Shown in pieces: positions 6,048 to 7,010 of a stretch of DNA of 7,010 bases. This stretch comes from Mycoplasmatota bacterium. GTDB taxonomy: Bacteria; Bacillota_I; Bacilli_A; Izemoplasmatales; Hujiaoplasmataceae. Made by a program: the position numbers and the translations under genes. The notes beneath the pieces were generated by a model that had not been told where the DNA came from, made no database searches, and saw only the letters and a list, made by a program, of their open reading frames with translations. The stretch is taken from positions 1 through 7,010 of the forward strand of contig JAGLYJ010000058.1 in the NCBI GenBank assembly GCA_023132365.1, in the 5' to 3' direction. Every line of letters begins with the position of its first letter. The stretch's first letter is position 1.

Positions 6048-6743
6048 ATGAAACATTTAACTTATGAAGAAAATTACAATAAACTTAAAAATCAAATACT
6101 ATTTGATACCCCAGAATCTAAATTAACTCCAGTTATCTACAATAAAGGAGATTTTATTGTTCATGAAGGTGATCAATTAGAATCAATGATATTTATTCTA
6201 TCAGGAAAAGTTAAAATCTATCAAAACTATGAGAACGGTAAAACGCTTCTACTACAAATCATGGAAGGTCTAACCTTTATTGGTGATATTGAATATTTCC
6301 TTGAACGTCCCGCTGAATGTAGTGTTGAAGCTTTAAATACAGTTAAAGCCATAAAATTAAACTTCAGCTACATCCATAAGAAGCTCCGTCACAACATTTT
6401 ATTTCTAGACCACATGCTGGTTCAAATAAGTAGGAAAATACTTGATACGAATAAATATGCATCTCTTAATCTAATGTATCCACTAGATACAAGACTTGCT
6501 AGTTATATCTTATCGATTAAGGATGATTTATTTGACACAGTCAAATTAACATCCATAACTGACGTTGCAAATCAACTAGGAACAAGTTATAGACATTTAG
6601 AGAGAAGATTAAAGAAATTAGAAGACGATTCAATTATTGTAAGAAACAATAAAACAATTAAAATACTAAATTATAAAAAACTTATAGAAATAGGAAGAGG
6701 TAATATCTATGAAAGGAACAACGAATCTTTCGTTAAAGGTTAA
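6048..6743 (+). CDS. Crp/Fnr-family transcriptional regulator, YeiL-like
   Basis: A 231-residue protein, of normal length, with a cyclic-nucleotide-binding-type beta-roll at about 30-115 (GDFIVHEGDQLESMIFILSGKVKIYQ at 34-59, FIGDIEYF at 77-84). A dimerisation helix follows, then a C-terminal winged helix (ITDVANQLGTSYRHLERRLKKLED at 170-193). The FIGDIE and TSYRHL motifs recall E. coli YeiL. Aligned to Crp by eye, the cAMP-phosphate-binding Arg82 position is Glu90, so cAMP is unlikely to be the signal. There is only one cysteine (C91), so it cannot hold an Fnr-type iron-sulfur cluster. In the recognition helix, Crp's R180 and E181 are replaced by Tyr181 and Arg182, which fits a half-site other than TGTGA. 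The ATG at 6048 is set by GGAGG at 6036-6040. The downstream transporter gene overlaps its end by 35 bases, and a palindrome in its promoter suggests autoregulation. Effector unknown. Confidence 0.9.
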   Translation: MKHLTYEENYNKLKNQILFDTPESKLTPVIYNKGDFIVHEGDQLESMIFILSGKVKIYQNYENGKTLLLQIMEGLTFIGDIEYFLERPAECSVEALNTVKAIKLNFSYIHKKLRHNILFLDHMLVQISRKILDTNKYASLNLMYPLDTRLASYILSIKDDLFDTVKLTSITDVANQLGTSYRHLERRLKKLEDDSIIVRNNKTIKILNYKKLIEIGRGNIYERNNESFVKG

Positions 6744-7010
6744 GAAAATGATACTTTTATTAATACCAGTTGTAGCTGGTGCAGCTATTGCATTACAAAA
6801 TGTTTTTTACAATCACATTTCTAAAGATGTAGGAGTAATTGGAACTGTACTTGTAGTACACTTCTTTGGCCTAATATTAGCTATTATAGTCTTTCTATTT
6901 ACTAAGTATACTTTTAATGATCTTGTCACCAATATAAATTGGTACATGATTGTTTCAGGTTTGTTAGGAGTAATCGTTGTATCTGGTATAACTAAAAGTG
7001 TTTCAATTAA
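6709..7010 (+). CDS. DMT-superfamily membrane transporter, DUF606/YdcZ-like, 3' end beyond window
   Basis: The first 100 codons are present and the frame is open at the right edge. After a basic 13-residue head come hydrophobic segments at about 14-33, 41-64 and 78-97. The run IPVVAGAAIALQNVFYNHI, then GVIGTVLVVHFFGLILAIIVFLF, then a short loop and WYMIVSGLLGVIVVSGI resembles the first three helices of DUF606 (YdcZ) proteins. These are small integral membrane proteins of the drug/metabolite transporter superfamily that often occur as half-length units. Substrate unknown. ATG 6709 has GGAAGAGG (6693-6700) eight bases upstream and overlaps the regulator's end by 35 bases. A second in-frame ATG at 6748, just after the regulator stop, has only a weak AAAGG and would drop 13 residues. 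Cotranscription with the regulator is nearly certain from the overlap, making it the likely target of that regulator. Confidence 0.78.
   Translation, partial: MKGTTNLSLKVKKMILLLIPVVAGAAIALQNVFYNHISKDVGVIGTVLVVHFFGLILAIIVFLFTKYTFNDLVTNINWYMIVSGLLGVIVVSGITKSVSI

Overview
The window comes from a low-GC (roughly 30% by eye), A/T-codon-biased bacterium. It reads cleanly in the standard code: tryptophans are TGG, and the 993-codon reading frame on the left has no in-frame TGA. A surface lipoprotein with a Thr-rich stalk, BspA-type leucine-rich repeats and a Listeria-Bacteroides type repeat, together with the gpsA and purine nucleoside phosphorylase sequences, fits a Firmicute or a standard-code Mollicutes relative (Acholeplasma/Izemoplasma-like). 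That placement is an inference. No phage, transposon, CRISPR or tRNA signal was seen.

Layout. Positions 1-2979 (minus strand) hold the first 993 codons of a giant BspA-like LRR lipoprotein whose 3' end lies beyond the left edge. Positions 2980-3331 are a gene-poor spacer with a candidate promoter for that gene and two minus-strand terminators, one of them with no obvious gene. Positions 3332-4637 (minus) are a two-gene operon: punA-type purine nucleoside phosphorylase, then a GNAT acetyltransferase whose ATG lies one base after the punA stop. Positions 4638-4795 hold a candidate punA promoter and a strong terminator for gpsA. Positions 4796-5794 (minus) are gpsA, glycerol-3-phosphate dehydrogenase, with its own good promoter. 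Positions 5795-6047 are a divergent control region with two inverted repeats. Positions 6048-6743 (plus) encode a YeiL-like Crp/Fnr regulator. Overlapping its end by 35 bases is a DUF606/YdcZ-like DMT membrane transporter, cut by the right edge.

How the genes relate. The minus-strand genes look like independent housekeeping and surface units, each with its own terminator or promoter. The regulator and transporter form a tight plus-strand pair. A perfect 8-2-8 dyad (ATAGGACA-CA-TGTCCTAT) is centred at a predicted -41.5 from the start inferred from a perfect TATAAT box that lacks a -35 element. This is the geometry of class II activation by Crp/Fnr proteins, so the pair is probably autoregulated. 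The most distinctive protein architecture is in the LRR lipoprotein: two large LRR blocks share the same internal spacing (82 and 128 residues between hallmark motifs) and differ by whole 23-residue repeats.
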